Source of the DNA: Heliocybe sulcata
Taxonomy: Eukaryota > Basidiomycota > Agaricomycetes > Gloeophyllales > Gloeophyllaceae
Direction: 5' to 3'
Length of the DNA stretch: 64,000 bases
Assembly (NCBI GenBank): GCA_004369045.1
Contig: ML213504.1
Span: 1,335,508 to 1,399,507, forward strand
Every line of letters begins with the position of its first letter. Positions within the stretch are counted from its first letter, which is position 1. This document shows, piece by piece, positions 11,592-26,238 of the stretch. The notes below the pieces were generated by a model. That model was not told the origin of the DNA. It ran no database searches and saw nothing but the letters and a program-made list of their open reading frames with translations. Made by a program: the position numbers and the translations under genes.

Positions 11592-11923
11592 AGCAACGGC
11601 TCAGAGAGAAGAGAGGTGGTAGCAGACCAGGGGTTTAACTCAGACGTGCCAAAGAGAAGTAATGCGCTATCGCGTCGCGCACGGCTCTGCCTACTCATGT
11701 GACCGAATATTCTCACCACGTGATAATTGTGGCGCGAGGACTTCAAAATGAAAGGAAGAGACGTGAAATCGATTGCGGCATGGATTATCATAGGAACATA
11801 CAAGCACTTATTCGAGGGCATACGTGGACATACTAGAATACATTTACAACCCCGGACAGTGTATGAAAGCGACACTGCTGCGATGCACTGTGAATACAGC
11901 CCAACGAGAAAGGCCTTGGTGCT

Positions 11924-14900
11924 TTAAGAGAAGTACATAAGAGTCTGCATCTTTTGATGGAGAGGTTTGAATCCCCTCTTGAACTTGTCGAGACTCTGAT
12001 CGGCGGCGCTACCCTCGATATTGGTGGCGGAATCGGAGAAGTCGAACCGTTCGTTCGGATCGTAGTGATTCTTCGCCCGAGTGCAGACGATATCGGCATC
12101 TGGTGATAGGTGCATATCAATACCTAGTGCCAAACCCAAGGTAGCTGCACTTACAGTATACCGGGGCAGGAATAGATACGGATCGGGTAGACCGAGCGTA
12201 AACGTGGCACAACGCGAAGGACAGAGATTGCAGACCGTCAGGCCTACATGGTCATAATCAGAAGAGATCGCTCCGGTATAGCAAGAGTCACGTACGTAAA
12301 GTTGTTCTCGTCGTACAGCACATTGTAGTGCGCTGGACGAGAAGTACCGAGCAAGCCGCCGTGACTCTGAAGATAGAAATCAAACTCCGTCGGATGCGCG
12401 ACGTCCCTGTCGATGACAGTCCCGGCTGGGCAGTTTCCACTCTTCCTATCCGCATCCTGGGGGTTCTTGGGGAAGAACCGGACGTGATGCCTCTTACCAA
12501 CGACTATAACTGTGATAGTTGGCTTGATATTCAGCTTTTGGCACGCCTCTGGGTCGGAAGTGAGCATGCTCCCCTGGTATAACGTAGTCTGAACTTACGC
12601 TGCAAAAGCGGCAACTCTGGAGGGCAGTATGTTAGCAGAGTCTATTCAATCTTTCAGAAGCACATACCCAAATCTAGCACTTGCTTGAATTGACCCTCGG
12701 AAACACCGTCTATGCACAAGGCGCAATTTAGACAGGCACACGAAGTTGCCCGAACAGAGGCACTCACCGCGGTAGAAGATGATGCGCTTCGGAGACGCGT
12801 TGGCCTTCTTTTCGACGTTCCTACGGTACTTGATATACATGTCCAACATATGCTGCGCGAGGAAAGCTTCAGTACATGAGGGCACGCACGTCGCAGGTGA
12901 TACTCACATGCGCCATGTCACCCAGATCTTCGATGATCTCCTGGCGCGACGTCTGGACACGAGACGCGGCGATGTACTTTGCCGTGTCTGAGTCGACATT
13001 GGCGACTAGGGACGTGAAAGAGGGACGACCCTCCGACCCAGGAGCGGGGTGAATGACATCGGCACCTGTATGCAGGCTGTGAGTAAAATCATGCGGATAA
13101 ATAAGACAGTAAGACCAACCCATGACGATCGTGGGGTTGTTGGGGTCCGTCAAGAACGGAGCAGAGGGAGGGTCAGGGATGGTGTTGATACCACCGAGCT
13201 TGACGTTCAGCCTAGATCACGTCAAAAGCGGCAATGGCATGGAGTATCTCTCGAGCTTACTTCAGGCAGACGTTCGCATAGTATTGCGGCTTCGCGCGGA
13301 AGCAGCGAGAGCTCTTCAAGCATTGTGTCGCGACACCCATCTGCGCACGATTTAAGACTATCCTTAGACAGCGGTCAATGATTCACTAACCTGGATGTCC
13401 CCGAAGCTAAAAGAGCGAAGGGCATAGTCAACACGCATACGACAGTGAGCTTTCAGACCCTACTTACTGCTTAATTGCAGTATAGATATCAGTCCCGCCC
13501 TCGGGCAAGACCGCCACGATCAATGTAGGAGGCCCACCCGTCTTCTGCATGCACTCCTTCCCGGCATCACGAAGTTGCTGCGCCAAGTTATCAGCAAAAG
13601 AAGCTGAGCACGCCATAATCAACATACTGCCGTGATGTTGCCTTGGCCGTTTTCCCATTTGATGATCGGTGTAGGATCCTTGATGGTGATGCCTGTAGCA
13701 TCAAGTTCAAGCACGTGCTATATGCACGCAGGAAAGAAATTGAACCTACCGACGTCACGGCAAGCCGCAGTGAATCCGGCAATCATCTCCTGGGCGTTGT
13801 TCATCGTGAACCGCTGCTGGCGCTCGTACACGACCACGATCCATCTATCAATCGTGGATGGACTGTAGAACTTCTTGTCCATCCTGCTCATCATCAGCAC
13901 TGGCGGCACACCGAGGACCTCACTGCCACTCACATATTCCAACTACCATTAGCGGGCTTCTACAGAGGCTGTTAACAGAATACGAGTTGATGAGCAGTAA
14001 GACGCACGATGGTGGGCTGCCGGCTCCCTCTGCCGTACCTCAAGACTGGGGTATCCAAGACTCGGGCATTAATAGTCAGGGCTCCAGCGGCCTCATCGAC
14101 CACCATCCCGAACTGCCGTACATACTCGGATTGTCCATACTCGAGGACCTTAAGGAAAGCTCGATGAATGACTCGTAGATCCATTTACGTTCTAACTTAC
14201 GCTCAGCCCGTTCCTGATGCTCTGCAGACGGTCCTCCGGTCTCTTTGTGGCAAAGTCAAGGACGTCCTTGGTCTTCTCGGGGGGCACTTGCTTCCTCATG
14301 ATTTGCCCTGGAGGTACAAAGCACAGCTCGAGAGGAATGAGAGCACCAGACCCGACCTGTCAAAGGAACCTGTCGGATCAGGCGATACTGGAGGAACTGG
14401 GTATACGTACCTCCGCACATAGTACCTCAGGGTGCCGCAGGCGGAGGTTGTATGTCTTTTGGAAATACTCGGCGACGGTCATAGTGCCACCCTCGCGCAT
14501 CGTGAATGTCAAATCACTGGATCCAGCCGTCGACAGTTTCTTCAGGACCCTAGGGGTACGGCTTTGTGGACTCTGTTGGCCTGGCACTTGGGTGACGATC
14601 CGGATGCCGGAGATAAACCTCTGTAGGCGAAGTCTCTCTCGATCTGGGAAGCCTTTGCGAGGAGCCAGAGCAAGGGGCTGCCCTTCACGACCCACGAACT
14701 CCAAGCACAAATTCAAAAGCGGGCCACTCTTGTACATGGTACCCGTCGAAATATCGACGTTGATCAGCATGCGCCCGATAGCTGGACGAATCGACTGGAA
14801 GTAGCCTCTCCATAGGATGATGCCAGAGCCTATGTCCTTCGTCTCTTTATCGGTGAAGAAAGAACGGACATTGAACGGGTACTTCAAGGTCGGCTCCATC

Positions 14901-15760
14901 CTAATCACGACATTCAAAGCCTATCAATGCATGATTAGAACTTTACCAAGAGGGGGGCACACTTTACTCACTGTAATAGCAGTCAAAACGGCGTTGTCGT
15001 GTGATTGCTTTCCCTCGAGGAATCGGGCCAAAACCCTACGACTTGTGAAGATAAGTATGAAGCCAGCTATTACTTCACTCACTCCGGATTGATCTCTGCC
15101 ACTTTGGTCAGCCTAATCTTGTAAGACTTATTGTTGTAAGGGACCTCGAACTGAAGACCGTGATCAATACATGCTATTTGCCGAGAGCGAGTGGCGTTAC
15201 CTCTCGACTGGGGGTGTTGGGTCCGAAAGGTAGCTCTCTTGCGGCGAACAGATTCTTACGACCATCGTAAACAGCTCTTGGGGTGAATATATCGGCAGCG
15301 ACCGAGAGTTGAAGTGTCGTGATGAGGTCCATGTTGAGTCTGGCGGGGAGGGTCTTTTCGGAGGGTGATATGACTGCATAACGGAATAAAAACGCAGTCT
15401 AGGAAGTGACGAAGAGGCTACTTACCCACTGTTGAGCAGCGCGAGAGAATGACATAATGAGCCACCTGTCGTAAAACAAAGGACAAAGAACTCACCATCG
15501 TAGTGGTGAATGACTGCCTCCGGGATCTTAACAGCAAAATGGTTCGTGTATACTTCCATCCGTCTCCCCGATGTCCCAAAGGCGGTCCTCTTTACTCCGA
15601 CTGTCGTGACATGAGGCGAGGTGGTATAGACGGCGGAGCCACCTCCAGAGGCACCTGCCGCCGCACCACCACGAGTGGGCGGGCCACCACGAGCTGGCGG
15701 ACCGCCTCTGCCAGGGCCTCCACGGCCTCTACCACCTGGAGCAGCAGGACGAGGACCCAT
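11924..15760 (-). CDS. Argonaute (QDE-2-like small-RNA-guided slicer)
   Basis: Argonaute binds small guide RNAs and silences matching transcripts. The protein opens with an RGG/GRG-rich tail (residues 1-45), then the N domain with VEVYTNHF-like [19 protein letters not shown], a linker, PAZ ([21 protein letters not shown]), MID with [20 protein letters not shown], and PIWI. The catalytic residues appear intact: Asp in [12 protein letters not shown], the Glu finger in [13 protein letters not shown], Asp in [15 protein letters not shown] and His in [17 protein letters not shown]. The C-terminus is LMYFS, giving the usual hydrophobic end. It has many short introns; one joins FYR and DGVSEG. Length of roughly 950-1000 residues is normal. 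Presence of a likely slicer-competent Argonaute suggests a working RNA-silencing pathway, though no Dicer or RdRP lies in the window. Confidence 0.95.
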
Positions 15761-16675
15761 ATTTTGCGCTGTAGATGAAGAAAGGTGCAGGAGAAGGATG
15801 TGGCTCGCGGAACAAACACAAGGGAGTGGCTAGAACGCGACGCGATCGAGTTTAAATTACCGTGACGGAGTTAGCGTGACAGGCCCCCTTTATCGATGGC
15901 ATGCGATCATTGCGATGCCTCATGCCTACTTGGACCAAAATTCCTTTGTTCTCTTCATTAGGGTACTACCCCCTACTCTTCTACCGCAACCCTGACTATC
16001 GCTATTGAAATGCCGTCCTGGACTTACGGAGGCCGTAGCCATTATCGACATTTGTGCCGTTGTCCGATAGTGTCAATCCACGGAGTACCACGGGCATGAA
16101 TTGGGCTGAACGAGCGCCAACTTCCTGGCAGCGGTGAGGTGCGCAGTCTGGGGCTATTTGGGAGCTTTAGCCACTCACACAGTCCCATGTTGACCTGTAC
16201 TTGGATGCCGGCTACCTTTGTATGGATACTAGTCGATGTCATACTTGGGTGACCCAGGTTGAGCCTTCTGCGAGCCCATTTGTGGGTGCATCTAAGTCCA
16301 GCACGCATCTCGATTTAGTAGCAGTCCCTCCTTAGCCGATCACTTAAAGAGCGGGAATCTCCGGTGGAGGCGTTGAGTGCTGTGCAGGCAGATCCGTAGA
16401 TGAGTTCTCGATATTCTTCCGAGAGGTGCGAGGAGGAGTACTTGTCGTGTTCACAGATATCAACGTAACTCAGCAGAAGGAAGAATGGGACAAACAAATC
16501 GAGAATTAGAGATCATGCTACTGTAAATTATACCTTACATATGTTAATCTATGTGCCGGCGAGCGCAAATGGAGGGGGAAGTACGCAGTTTGTCAAAATA
16601 GAATGAGGGACACTGTTCTTGGTATCATCAGCAAGGTATATTTGTCCTTTGAAAGAATAAGGCAAGACTGCCTAG
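15761..16675. other. Intergenic region upstream of Argonaute
   Basis: About 0.9 kb lies between the Argonaute start and the 3' end of the Fmp27 gene. It should hold the Argonaute promoter. I find no supported gene, RNA gene or repeat here; a few short open frames lack any family signal. Confidence 0.5.
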
Positions 16676-19600
16676 TTATTGTGCATGATCAAACGATTGC
16701 CGCCTCCGTCGACTCTGTCATGTAGAGGTTAGGCGTGAATAATGAAAGCAGCAGGAGAATCGACCCACCGTGAGGGGCAACTCTGACGAGTTTGACTCAG
16801 CGCTTGCCCGAGGTCGAGATGAGCCTCTCTTGAACAGGCTGATCATCCTAGCACGGGAATTGGGTCGAGCATCGGGCACACTGATGGACGCAGGTAAAGC
16901 GGGATGCTGATCAGACGAAGCTGTCTCCGTGGACGCTCTGTCGCCAACCATCGATTCCGCAGGCATATTCGGTTCTTTCATGGAACGTCTTCGGATACGC
17001 CTAGCAGGTGAAGACGTGCGAGACCGCTGCTTTAGACTCAGCCCTTTGTTGGAGGGCTCGCCGCCGATGGGCTTGGACTTCACGAGTTTCTTCGGACCAG
17101 TACCTTCCAGCTGCGCGTCAAGGTATGACTTCCCCTTTGACGCGATCCATTGAGTCTTGGAGAAAAGTTCTCGGGCCACCGGCAGGACTGGGACCAAGGG
17201 CTGCTGCAGCGCCATTTTAACCCAACCCTTCCAGCTTGGGTCAGACGGGATAAACTGATCCACCAGGTCTTCAAACTGTTCTCGAGTCAGTGACAATACA
17301 GTTGTACATCACGGTAGCACGCACGCTCCAGGTTTGATTACGATACAGAAGCTCTCGCGTTCTGATGTGAGCGCCTCTGCAAAGAAATGAATCTTGCTTC
17401 ATAACACTCAACAGCAGATTCAGACTGCACGCAAGATGGTGTAATTAATACAGTAACTCGTAGCAAGAGAGTGAGCATACCTATCCACCCGCACTTTTAT
17501 GAATGTCTTCTGAGAGGAGCGGGTCTTCATAAGTGCAGCATCGCCCTCTTCGGAAGCATTCCGTTGTGTTATGGTGTTATTCCTAGTGGAGGTCCGACGA
17601 CCGAGAGGATGGGAGTTGCCTGAAGTATCACTGAAGGGAGCGTGCGAGTTGGTCCTTTGCATACGAGGAACTTGCGTGCTAGTGGAAGCCGTACTACGCA
17701 GGTCCGTGTAAGACCTAGACGCCCCAAGCCGACGAACGGATGAAGCTGCTAGTCGGGTCATATCCAGAGACGGGTGAGCAATCTGCGCGGGCCTTGCAGA
17801 GTCCAAGGAAGTGCGACCCTTCTTCACTGCGATCCGCGGCGCAGCTTCAGCTTCCGCAGAAGTCATAGGTTCGGGCTCGTCCACTGCGACATCTTCCAGC
17901 TCCTTGTTTCTGTTCTTTCGACCCGGCCACAGATATTCCATGATTCGACGTCCCACTCTAGTATCGATCTGCAGCCGCATGGGATGGAGCTTCAACTCGA
18001 AATCTTGGAATACCGTGATCCCGCCGACCGGTGCTAATACAACCCAGTGAGCTAGTAAGAAGAGACCACGCTGTGTTCAAGTCATTAGCCCAGGCCTTAG
18101 AGACGACGACAGAGTTCTGTTACCTTCACAAGAGGATGATTACTAGGATCGTTGTGCTTGGATATGATTTCAGCCCATACGGCATTAGACGAGCCATCGA
18201 AAGCTTGCAGATCGCCTATGGCAAGGTTGTTCTCCGTAGAACTATCCTGACGACTGAGCCAAGTATAGTCAATCTGACGAAGAGATAGTTTTGCAAGCAG
18301 TTCCCGTTTCTCGTCGAGCATGCCCCATGATATCTCCGAGGAAATAGCCCTCAGTAAGAGGGCTGACTTCTCGTCCGAGTGACCCTCATACTTGTCTTGA
18401 GCCAACTTAATGGCATCGAAGATGAGGTTCAATTCTTCCGCCAGAAGGAGGATATGCGCTTTGATCTTGAGCATCTCAATTCTACCGTCCGTCCCGAGCT
18501 GACGAAGACGAGGCTCGACAGCCCTCTCTGTCTCCATCACTTGCCTTAATCTCGACTGCAAGTTCGATACGACATCAGCTGCCTGTCCGAGGTCCGTGAA
18601 GTCATAACGGAACAGCAACGTCTCCAGCTTGTCTAGTCGGGTCTTGTGGGTGGCATCCGTAAAGAGGATCAAGTCAGTGATGATAGTCGAGATTGCCTGG
18701 AAATGCTGGTCGTCGGCGGAAACCGTGAACTTGGGAACATGCACTTGTATGAGATCCTGCTATCTTGTTCAGTACTGTCCATGTCATTGTCAGAAGTCCC
18801 TACCGTCTGATGATGCAGATGACTGTCCGAGTCTTCCGCGTTCGTTATGTGGCTCGACACCTGGCTGCGCAGACGAAGTCGGTTAAACTTGTCATAATGG
18901 AAGGTAGCGTCCGTCTGCGGAACCAGGCGGTCGAACTCGTTGCTCTCACAACGCAAGTCAACGAAAACTTCCAGAGGCACGCAGCCATCTTGCACCAAAA
19001 GTGAGGACGCGGGTGAGAAGGTCTGTAAGCCTGTCAAGGACGTATAAGATCTGCAAGGCATTACTATCAGCATACAGTAGCTATAGGAAAATGTCGATGA
19101 ACCTAGTGAGGATCTTTCCATTAATTGGGTCTTCGGCATTGGCCTCGTCCGTAATGGCAAAGGTCTGTAACTTCGCTTGGACCGCTGCGAGGACGCACAC
19201 TGAGTTTGAATTGGCTTCACTTCGTAGAACAACCTGAGGCTTCAGGAGAAGACAGAAATGACTTTTCCGGAGCGAGACGCCTTCGGAGTAACCACCAAGG
19301 GGATCGACAACCCCAGGCTGAGGCAAGGGTTGTCGAGACATCTGTACAGACGTTCGATCATCATCGTCTCCGGCCAGCCGTCGAAGGAATGCTTGGGCTG
19401 CAGCCTGAGCGCTTGCTCCTGGTCCCTTTGGCTTAGAGTCATTAATTTCTTCGCGATTGAGATGGAGGCCAGCTTTGGCTTGGTCACGCATAAACTTCAC
19501 AGCGCTGACGCCAGTAAAGATCAGATATAGGTCTACGGACAAAATATTGATGCGTACCGAGTCGCCAGATGATACTCAAAGCCTCGACGCGTCCGGGAAC

Positions 19601-22600
19601 AATAGTAATATTGCAGCAGAATCTGCACAAGGAATAAGCCATGCAAGGAAGACATGATATCAGCAAGACTCACGTCGCGAGTAGAATTGCTCATGAAGAT
19701 CTTGGGACAGTGTACTTGATAGACGTTGTCGAATTCAGCCCATTCAGAGGATGAAACGGTGTCCAAAGGCATGTAATAACTCTGCTCCCTTTTGACAGTC
19801 GGCCTTCGTGTCTCGACGTCAACTGATAGAAGCTGGGCAACATATGCCTCCAATAATGCGATCATCTTTTGACCTGCTTCGACACTTGCAGTGGAGGCCA
19901 AGCCCTGCGAATCTATATCAATCATGGGAGCATGCCAAGTAGAAACAACGAAGTCTGGCAGCGCCAAACTCCATACCGCGTACATCATCTTCTTGGACTT
20001 TGTGGCGACTTGTAGCTCGGTCGACTTGTCTCTGGAGCTCCTTGATGCGTTCCCTTGCAAGATCAACCTGGATATGGGAGACAGCTATAAGATAGAAACT
20101 GTCACAACCATAATGTCAAGGTTCAGCGAGAGTATGCCCTACAGGACTCCTTGCCGAGAAAACATGTGTGGGTGTCCTCGTCGCCGAACTTACTCCGGGA
20201 GGCATAGCTTGGGTGCGGTGTCTGGCCTGCGCTCTTGAAGTACGTAAAACGAGGGCAGAAAGCAGTAGGGAACAAATGCACGGTCGGGTTACCAGAGGAG
20301 ACCCAGTCGGTCTCAACATAGTCATTATCGTCCGTCCACGCGGAAGGCGTGGTAGGCATTGCTTTATCATGCAGTTGGAATTTGCTCCCATGCTCTGACT
20401 TCTCCATGGGGACTGACTGTTTGAGAGGTTCCTTGAACGTCGCAAACATTGCCCGGAGATCCAAATCCTTCATGACGACTTCCGCCGCGTAGAAGGGTTT
20501 TCGACGAGTTACTTTTGGGGCCCTGGAGCCGAAGCCAGGGAGTAGCATTTCTTGCTCTCTCTGGTGCATATCTGCATGGAAATGGCTTATCAGAGCTTTC
20601 ATGCCTACGAAGGACGTAACACCATCAGTCCATGACTCATTGGACTCTTCCATGTAGACGTGAGAGATGAAAACACGTTCCACTGAGATGCGATACTTGA
20701 GAGTGGCCATATGTCGTCCGAATTTTGGTGATTGGGGCCTGCTATACCGATGGACACGACCCTGTCTTATAGGCAAAGAGAGCGAGCTATCGAAGAGTCC
20801 CCACCATGACCAGAAATGAGTGAATGTCTTCGGCGTCAGGTGAAGACTGCTGTAAGGGGCGTGGATCCTCCGCCTAGTCGCGTTATCTGCAAGCGCAGAT
20901 GTCAGAGAAATTGACATGTGTATGAAGTCAGATCTAAATCCGTTGTAGGAATCGTCGGTACTCTGTCATGGGGGATTAGACGTCTCTTCACCGATGATAT
21001 CTGGGCGTATCAGATACCTTCAATTCCGGGACTTTTTGTTTCCTCTCGAGCTTAACTTCGTAATGGGGCTTGAATGTAAATAAGCGACAGTCGCGCTTGA
21101 AAGGCGATCCCTCGCATGAGACGCACTCTGGCCCACAGGAGCGCTCCAAGACGAACCCGAGACCAAAGCGAACGCCGGAGCCGAATTTGGCGCATATCTT
21201 TCGAAACTTCTTCGAATCCGAGCCGCGGCATACCGATGGAGAATCTGGAGGGACCCCCTGTTTCAAGCTGCTCGAGTCTGCATCGTACTCCGTTTCGAGA
21301 CTGCGGTTATCAGTAGGAGAACACAAGAACGGACTAAAGACACTGACTTCGGTATCACTACCAACATAGTATCGCTAGTCATCTGGATGAGCTCCTTATC
21401 CTCATTTGCGAGACCAATATCTAGCCTCGGGTTTCCTTGCCAACACAGCGCAAAGCCAGCACCGTGGCCTGATAGTTCATATGGATCTCTGGAACCTGGT
21501 TCGAGAGTGTTAGAGCAGTACTTAAGTCGAGCCGGGGGTGTACTTACCCTTCATGTGTAGATGTACTTCGTTGTCAAAGATCACTTGGATTTGCCAGTGA
21601 AACACCAATCTCATCTGGGCGAATGCGGGACGTCACTTTGATCTCAGCAGGAGTTCTTAGTTCCAGTAGATGACGTACATACCTTATCCCAGAATCCTAC
21701 AGCTGGCGAGGAGTCACGGGGAGCTGAGGTCATGCTATCAATCACACGCATGATTTCTTGAGTCGCTGCTTGGTAACTGACGCCCCATGCAAAATCTGTC
21801 ACGCCGTCCGTCGTTACGCGCACGACTGGGCTTGCGTAGGTCTTCACTGGCATAATAGTTTTTGGCACGCGTAGAGCAAAGGAGCTGGCACCAAAAGTCC
21901 CGTAATGTTGCCTTAATATCGTACAATCGAACCACTCAACAGAACGTGACGTCCCTGTTTCTTCGGCGATCACGAGATCTGTGTCGAAGGCAAACACAAA
22001 GGAGTTCGTGCCTTCAGTTTTTGGGACGTTGAGTAAAGGCAGCGGATAATCGCGGAGGGCAAGGCGTAGGGACGCTAAGGATAACTCGAGATGCAAAGGC
22101 ACCAACAGAGCGAATTCTGTATCCGTTGGAAGGCAAGATCCTTGGGAGTGGAGGAAATCCGACAGAGCTGCCAGAGGGAAATTAGGCTTCGACACGCGGA
22201 GAGACATGTTATCGAGGGCGACAGAAAACAGCCTCGGCACATGCTCGTAGACCTTGACTTCAACAAGGTTTGGCACAACAGAGAAGTCCTCATCGGCCGC
22301 GTCGCCCTCCACTATTCGTGTAGAGAGATGCTCTCTCTCTGACTGCGTCTCCTTGAACCGTTGGTACCTCTGAATGTAGTCTACGGAGTGAACTTCGAGC
22401 AGTCGATGGTAGGCTTCCTCGATGGATACCGAATGCTTTGATGTAAAACGTAGACCCGAATCGATGTCTGAGATTGCAGAAGCACTTGATGATTCAGCTG
22501 CCTCTATGGTGGTAGCCTTGAGAGCGAAGGCTGCCTCGCGGTGGTCTCGTACCTTAGCGGAGACGAAACCCGCGCGGGTGATCAGACCAAGCTTACTCTC

Positions 22601-25600
22601 GAAGGGATCGTCCACGGCATCGAAGACGAGGTGTCTCACGCGAATATGCAGATCCGGCACAGACTTTGCCTGCTCAGCTGGAGGCGCCTCCATCGCTCTA
22701 TACTCGGCGGCAGATGCGACACGATATAGATGCCGGGCAGCTTTTAGCGAGATATTGATGCCTTGAATGAGATCCGCAAGTATGAAGCCGTACGGTACCC
22801 GGAGTCTAGCTGATTCGCCATCCATAGATATGACGGGCGACACTGCTGGGGCAATCTGCACAGCTAGGCTGAGTCGCCGCAATCCAGCCAATTCTTCCCA
22901 AAATCCTTGATCTCGTCCGGCCCTCGGAGCATCAGCATTTAGAACCCAGAGCAAGCACCTTTCCAGTTGGGCGCTGACTGTGGAGGATGCGGAGTGTAGA
23001 ACAACACCATCAAATCGTGCGCATAGCTTCTGTTGCAATGACAAGTCACAAAGAGCTTGCATGGTTCCTATTGTGACGGTTGCTTTGACAGCAGATCCTG
23101 CATTCTGCCGCGGACCACTCTTGCGCGGGAAGGCGTTCGTCAAGCTCATTGCGGTCTGCATACCCAAGAGCAGACAATACAAGTGTGCCAGGTGGAACTT
23201 GAGTCGAATTTCCGGTACGAGAATGGACATCTCGGCCGCCTTCTCCCCTGGACCTGGAGTGTCCGCCAGTACGCTACCCCGCATGATCAAGTCGGCCTGA
23301 ACACGGGGAATTCGCAGGAATTCCCGTGCATCCGAGAAAGTCTCATCGGGCGTCGTGCTGAAGGGATCGTCGTCGAATTCAAAGTGAGTTGCGACGGCGT
23401 CTCGGACAGCCACATCCCAGCAGTCTATTTGGACAAAGGCGAAAGTCTCATCCACGGACTGAGATGATCTGACGGCAGTCACCGCCTGGGACACCAGAGT
23501 GTCCTCGAGCTCCAGCTGGAGTCGGGCTTGGGAGTAGCCCGGCAACTTCTCGAATTTCCACAGATGCTGAGAGTGCAGAGCGCAATATTGCACACCAGAA
23601 GCGGTTCGCAGCACGACGCCGCGTGAAAGATCCAGCTCTTCCGATGGATTCAAGTCAATACCTGCTAACAATATAACTGCTCGTTCTAAGGTGAAGTTGA
23701 AAACGAGGCCCTGTAGAGGTCGTTGTGGCGACACGCTAGAATTCCCTCGAGAGGGAACCATAGCTCCGCTGGTCACTGCACCTGCAACCCTTCTCAAGGC
23801 TGAGATGACATCCGGTTGCCACAACTCGATCGACAGGGCATCGGCCGACAGGTGCGCTTCAGTGACTAGAGAAGGTATATCTAGGTGGACGGCGCTACCT
23901 CTTCCACCAGTGATGTACCCCAGAGAGCTCATCGTACCGTGCAAGTCCAGCGTCTCCAGAGACAGGATAGGAAGAGAGGAGCTCGATCGTGTGTCATCGT
24001 CCACGTCGGTATGGGTGTCAGTGGAGGCAGGAGCCCTCAGCAGGCGAATGAATGTCGATTCAAGAATAGCAGAATGAGTCATAGTCATCTGAGCAGATAT
24101 CCTGTCCACAGCAGCCTCACCATCCTGCGAATCAAGCCTGTCCTGAAGCGTGGTAAACTCGGAGTATACAGAGGCGATAAACCCATCGCTCTGTGCCTGC
24201 ATGACCACAGGCTCCATGCCTTCTGAAGGGTCTGTGCATATCAGTCGAGCGCATAAACCGCCAGTCTCCACGTCCACCAACACTTTCGGCACGGGACCAA
24301 CATCTGCTGCCAGGTTGGACGATCGCTCTAGATGGCCTGCAGAACGCGCTCTATTGGATAGAACGAGACTTAGCGCATCCAAATGATCCTGCATTTGCAG
24401 ATCCCCTAGTTTGAGGTAGACGGCCAACAGCGCTTCGTTCGGATCCTGGGCCATGTATGACGTATTGGGTATGAGCGAAGGAGGCCAACGCGTTGCTAAC
24501 ACTTGCAGGTCCACTCTTTCCAGTGAAAGCAAGCGCATGACGTCCAGAAATGTCTTCTCCGTCAGCCTCTCGACGTGGAGATTCGTTGCAGAGAAATTGG
24601 AAGCGTAAACAGGGCGGTCGATATGTGAATTAGACGAGGTTTCGCGACCTAGCCATTTCCGGTGCAGTGGATTGCCAGTAGGGTCGCTGAGACGCAGTCC
24701 GGCAGAGAGGTTGGATGTGACCGTTCTATATGTCACAGCAGCACCTCCAGTCCTCTCTGAAGCACTGTAGTGCAGGCTGACGCTGGAGACATTGACATCG
24801 ATGCACTTCAAAGTCGAGATCCAGTCCTAGAAATCGAACAATCAGGTAGCGCGGACGAGGACCCGAATACTCTACCTACCAATGGTGTTGCGTGCTTCGA
24901 TCGCGGTCTGGAGTCGGTCCTAGGAGCACGTCGGAGCAGGGTTGGGGACTGTGCACAAGTATCAGCTGGCGAGAGGCTTAATTTTACAGACAGTTCTCAC
25001 CAGCAGCGAATTCCTCCAAGGTTTACGGGACGACGGAGTAATGGGTGATACATCTGTTGGGGAGGCAACAACGTGAGACTGCGGTGAGAGGAAGAAGGAA
25101 TCCGACTCCTCCGCCGGGGAAGCTAGCTCCTCTTTATTGCCACTTGCTTTCACCTTCTCCAACAGAACTTGTGCATCATTGATACCAACGAAGAGCGATC
25201 GTAAATTCAGTGATACTCCGATTCCGCGAGACTCAATGGCAGCCTTTCTGGGGTTAAAATGCGCTGAGCAGGAGAGCTCGATGGTCCCTGGCAAATTCAA
25301 GAAACACCCTTTGGGTAACCCATCTGTTTGTTGTTCCAGTCAATCGACGAGGAGAGTCATCTGATGTGCCACTGACCCATATTGGCAAGGCTATGTAGCA
25401 TGTCTGGGGGCCAAGGGCGAGTAAAGCAAGCGACACGTTTGATTTTCAGTGATATCGTAGCGTCTCCTTGAGTCTTGCCCCAGGCACGGTCCCATGTCCT
25501 CTCCAGACTACTAGCGAATTTGTCTTTCCAGTTAATAACGCTCATAAGCCGTGTATGCCTTCGCCTATGAGTTGTTGGCTGCGGTCGCTCTGTCCAAATG

Positions 25601-26238
25601 ACTTGCTCTAGCTGGGAGAAGCTGATGGACGTGTGCAAAGTAGCATCCTTGAAGACGACGGACACGCCAGATAAAGCAGCGAATGTTACAACAGCAGAGT
25701 CCAACTCGAACTCGACTACATGCGTCAGAGGTGGGACGATGCGAATGACTAGACGCATAGCCATCACAAAGGACGCTCTGACAAGTGGCCGTAGGGTGGG
25801 TTCCAAGTACCCAATGATCCGTAAGATAATTGACCAGACTCGACGAGCGACAGGGAAAGGTGCTAGGTCGGAGATACGCAGAGCCCTGCGTTCTGTCTCA
25901 TGCTGTCCTGCATTTGGCTCAGACCGCTCTAGGTCGACTTTGACACCTTCAATCCTGATGGCAATGCGGCCAGCACTCGCCGGAGATGGCTTATGGTACG
26001 ACCATCGAATCCGTTCGACATGAAGTTTCTTGCCTCCTGCATTAATGTATAGGCCGCGGACAGAGAGCAAGCTAAAGCTGCGAACCCTCACGCGTCTCGA
26101 ACAGAGCCGGACAACAGTCGGAACGACGTAGGTCCTCAAGAGTAGACCAAATGTAATAATCCTCGCAAGCCAGACCAGAATGTACGACCAGAACGGCAGC
26201 TCAGAGGTGTCAAGCAAGAAGGCTCGCGCAAGAGCCAT
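16676..26238 (-). CDS. FMP27: Fmp27/BLTP2 (Hobbit)-type bridge-like lipid transfer protein
   Basis: Members form long hydrophobic-groove tubes that move lipids between membranes at ER contact sites, anchored in the ER by an N-terminal helix. The gene spans 9.5 kb with many short introns and codes for roughly 2,700-2,900 residues. The N-terminus (from 26238) has a transmembrane helix, YILVWLARIITFGLLLR, followed by repeating-groove sequence. The diagnostic GFWDK motif occurs in SPAVGFWDKV (about 21690), and the large exon at 21644-24811 shows the typical beta-rich pattern with SKPNFPLAALSDFL. A Ser/Arg-rich disordered tail ends the protein. At the 3' end, a 54-nt intron (16715-16768) probably moves the stop from 16718 to 16676; without it the protein ends 15 residues past SELPLTV. 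Internal splice sites in 16.7-21.6 kb were not all resolved. Confidence 0.9.

Noticed and set aside
16042-16308. Minus-strand frame of 88 codons upstream of Argonaute
   Set aside because: Composition is not protein-like, with no motif and no splice context.
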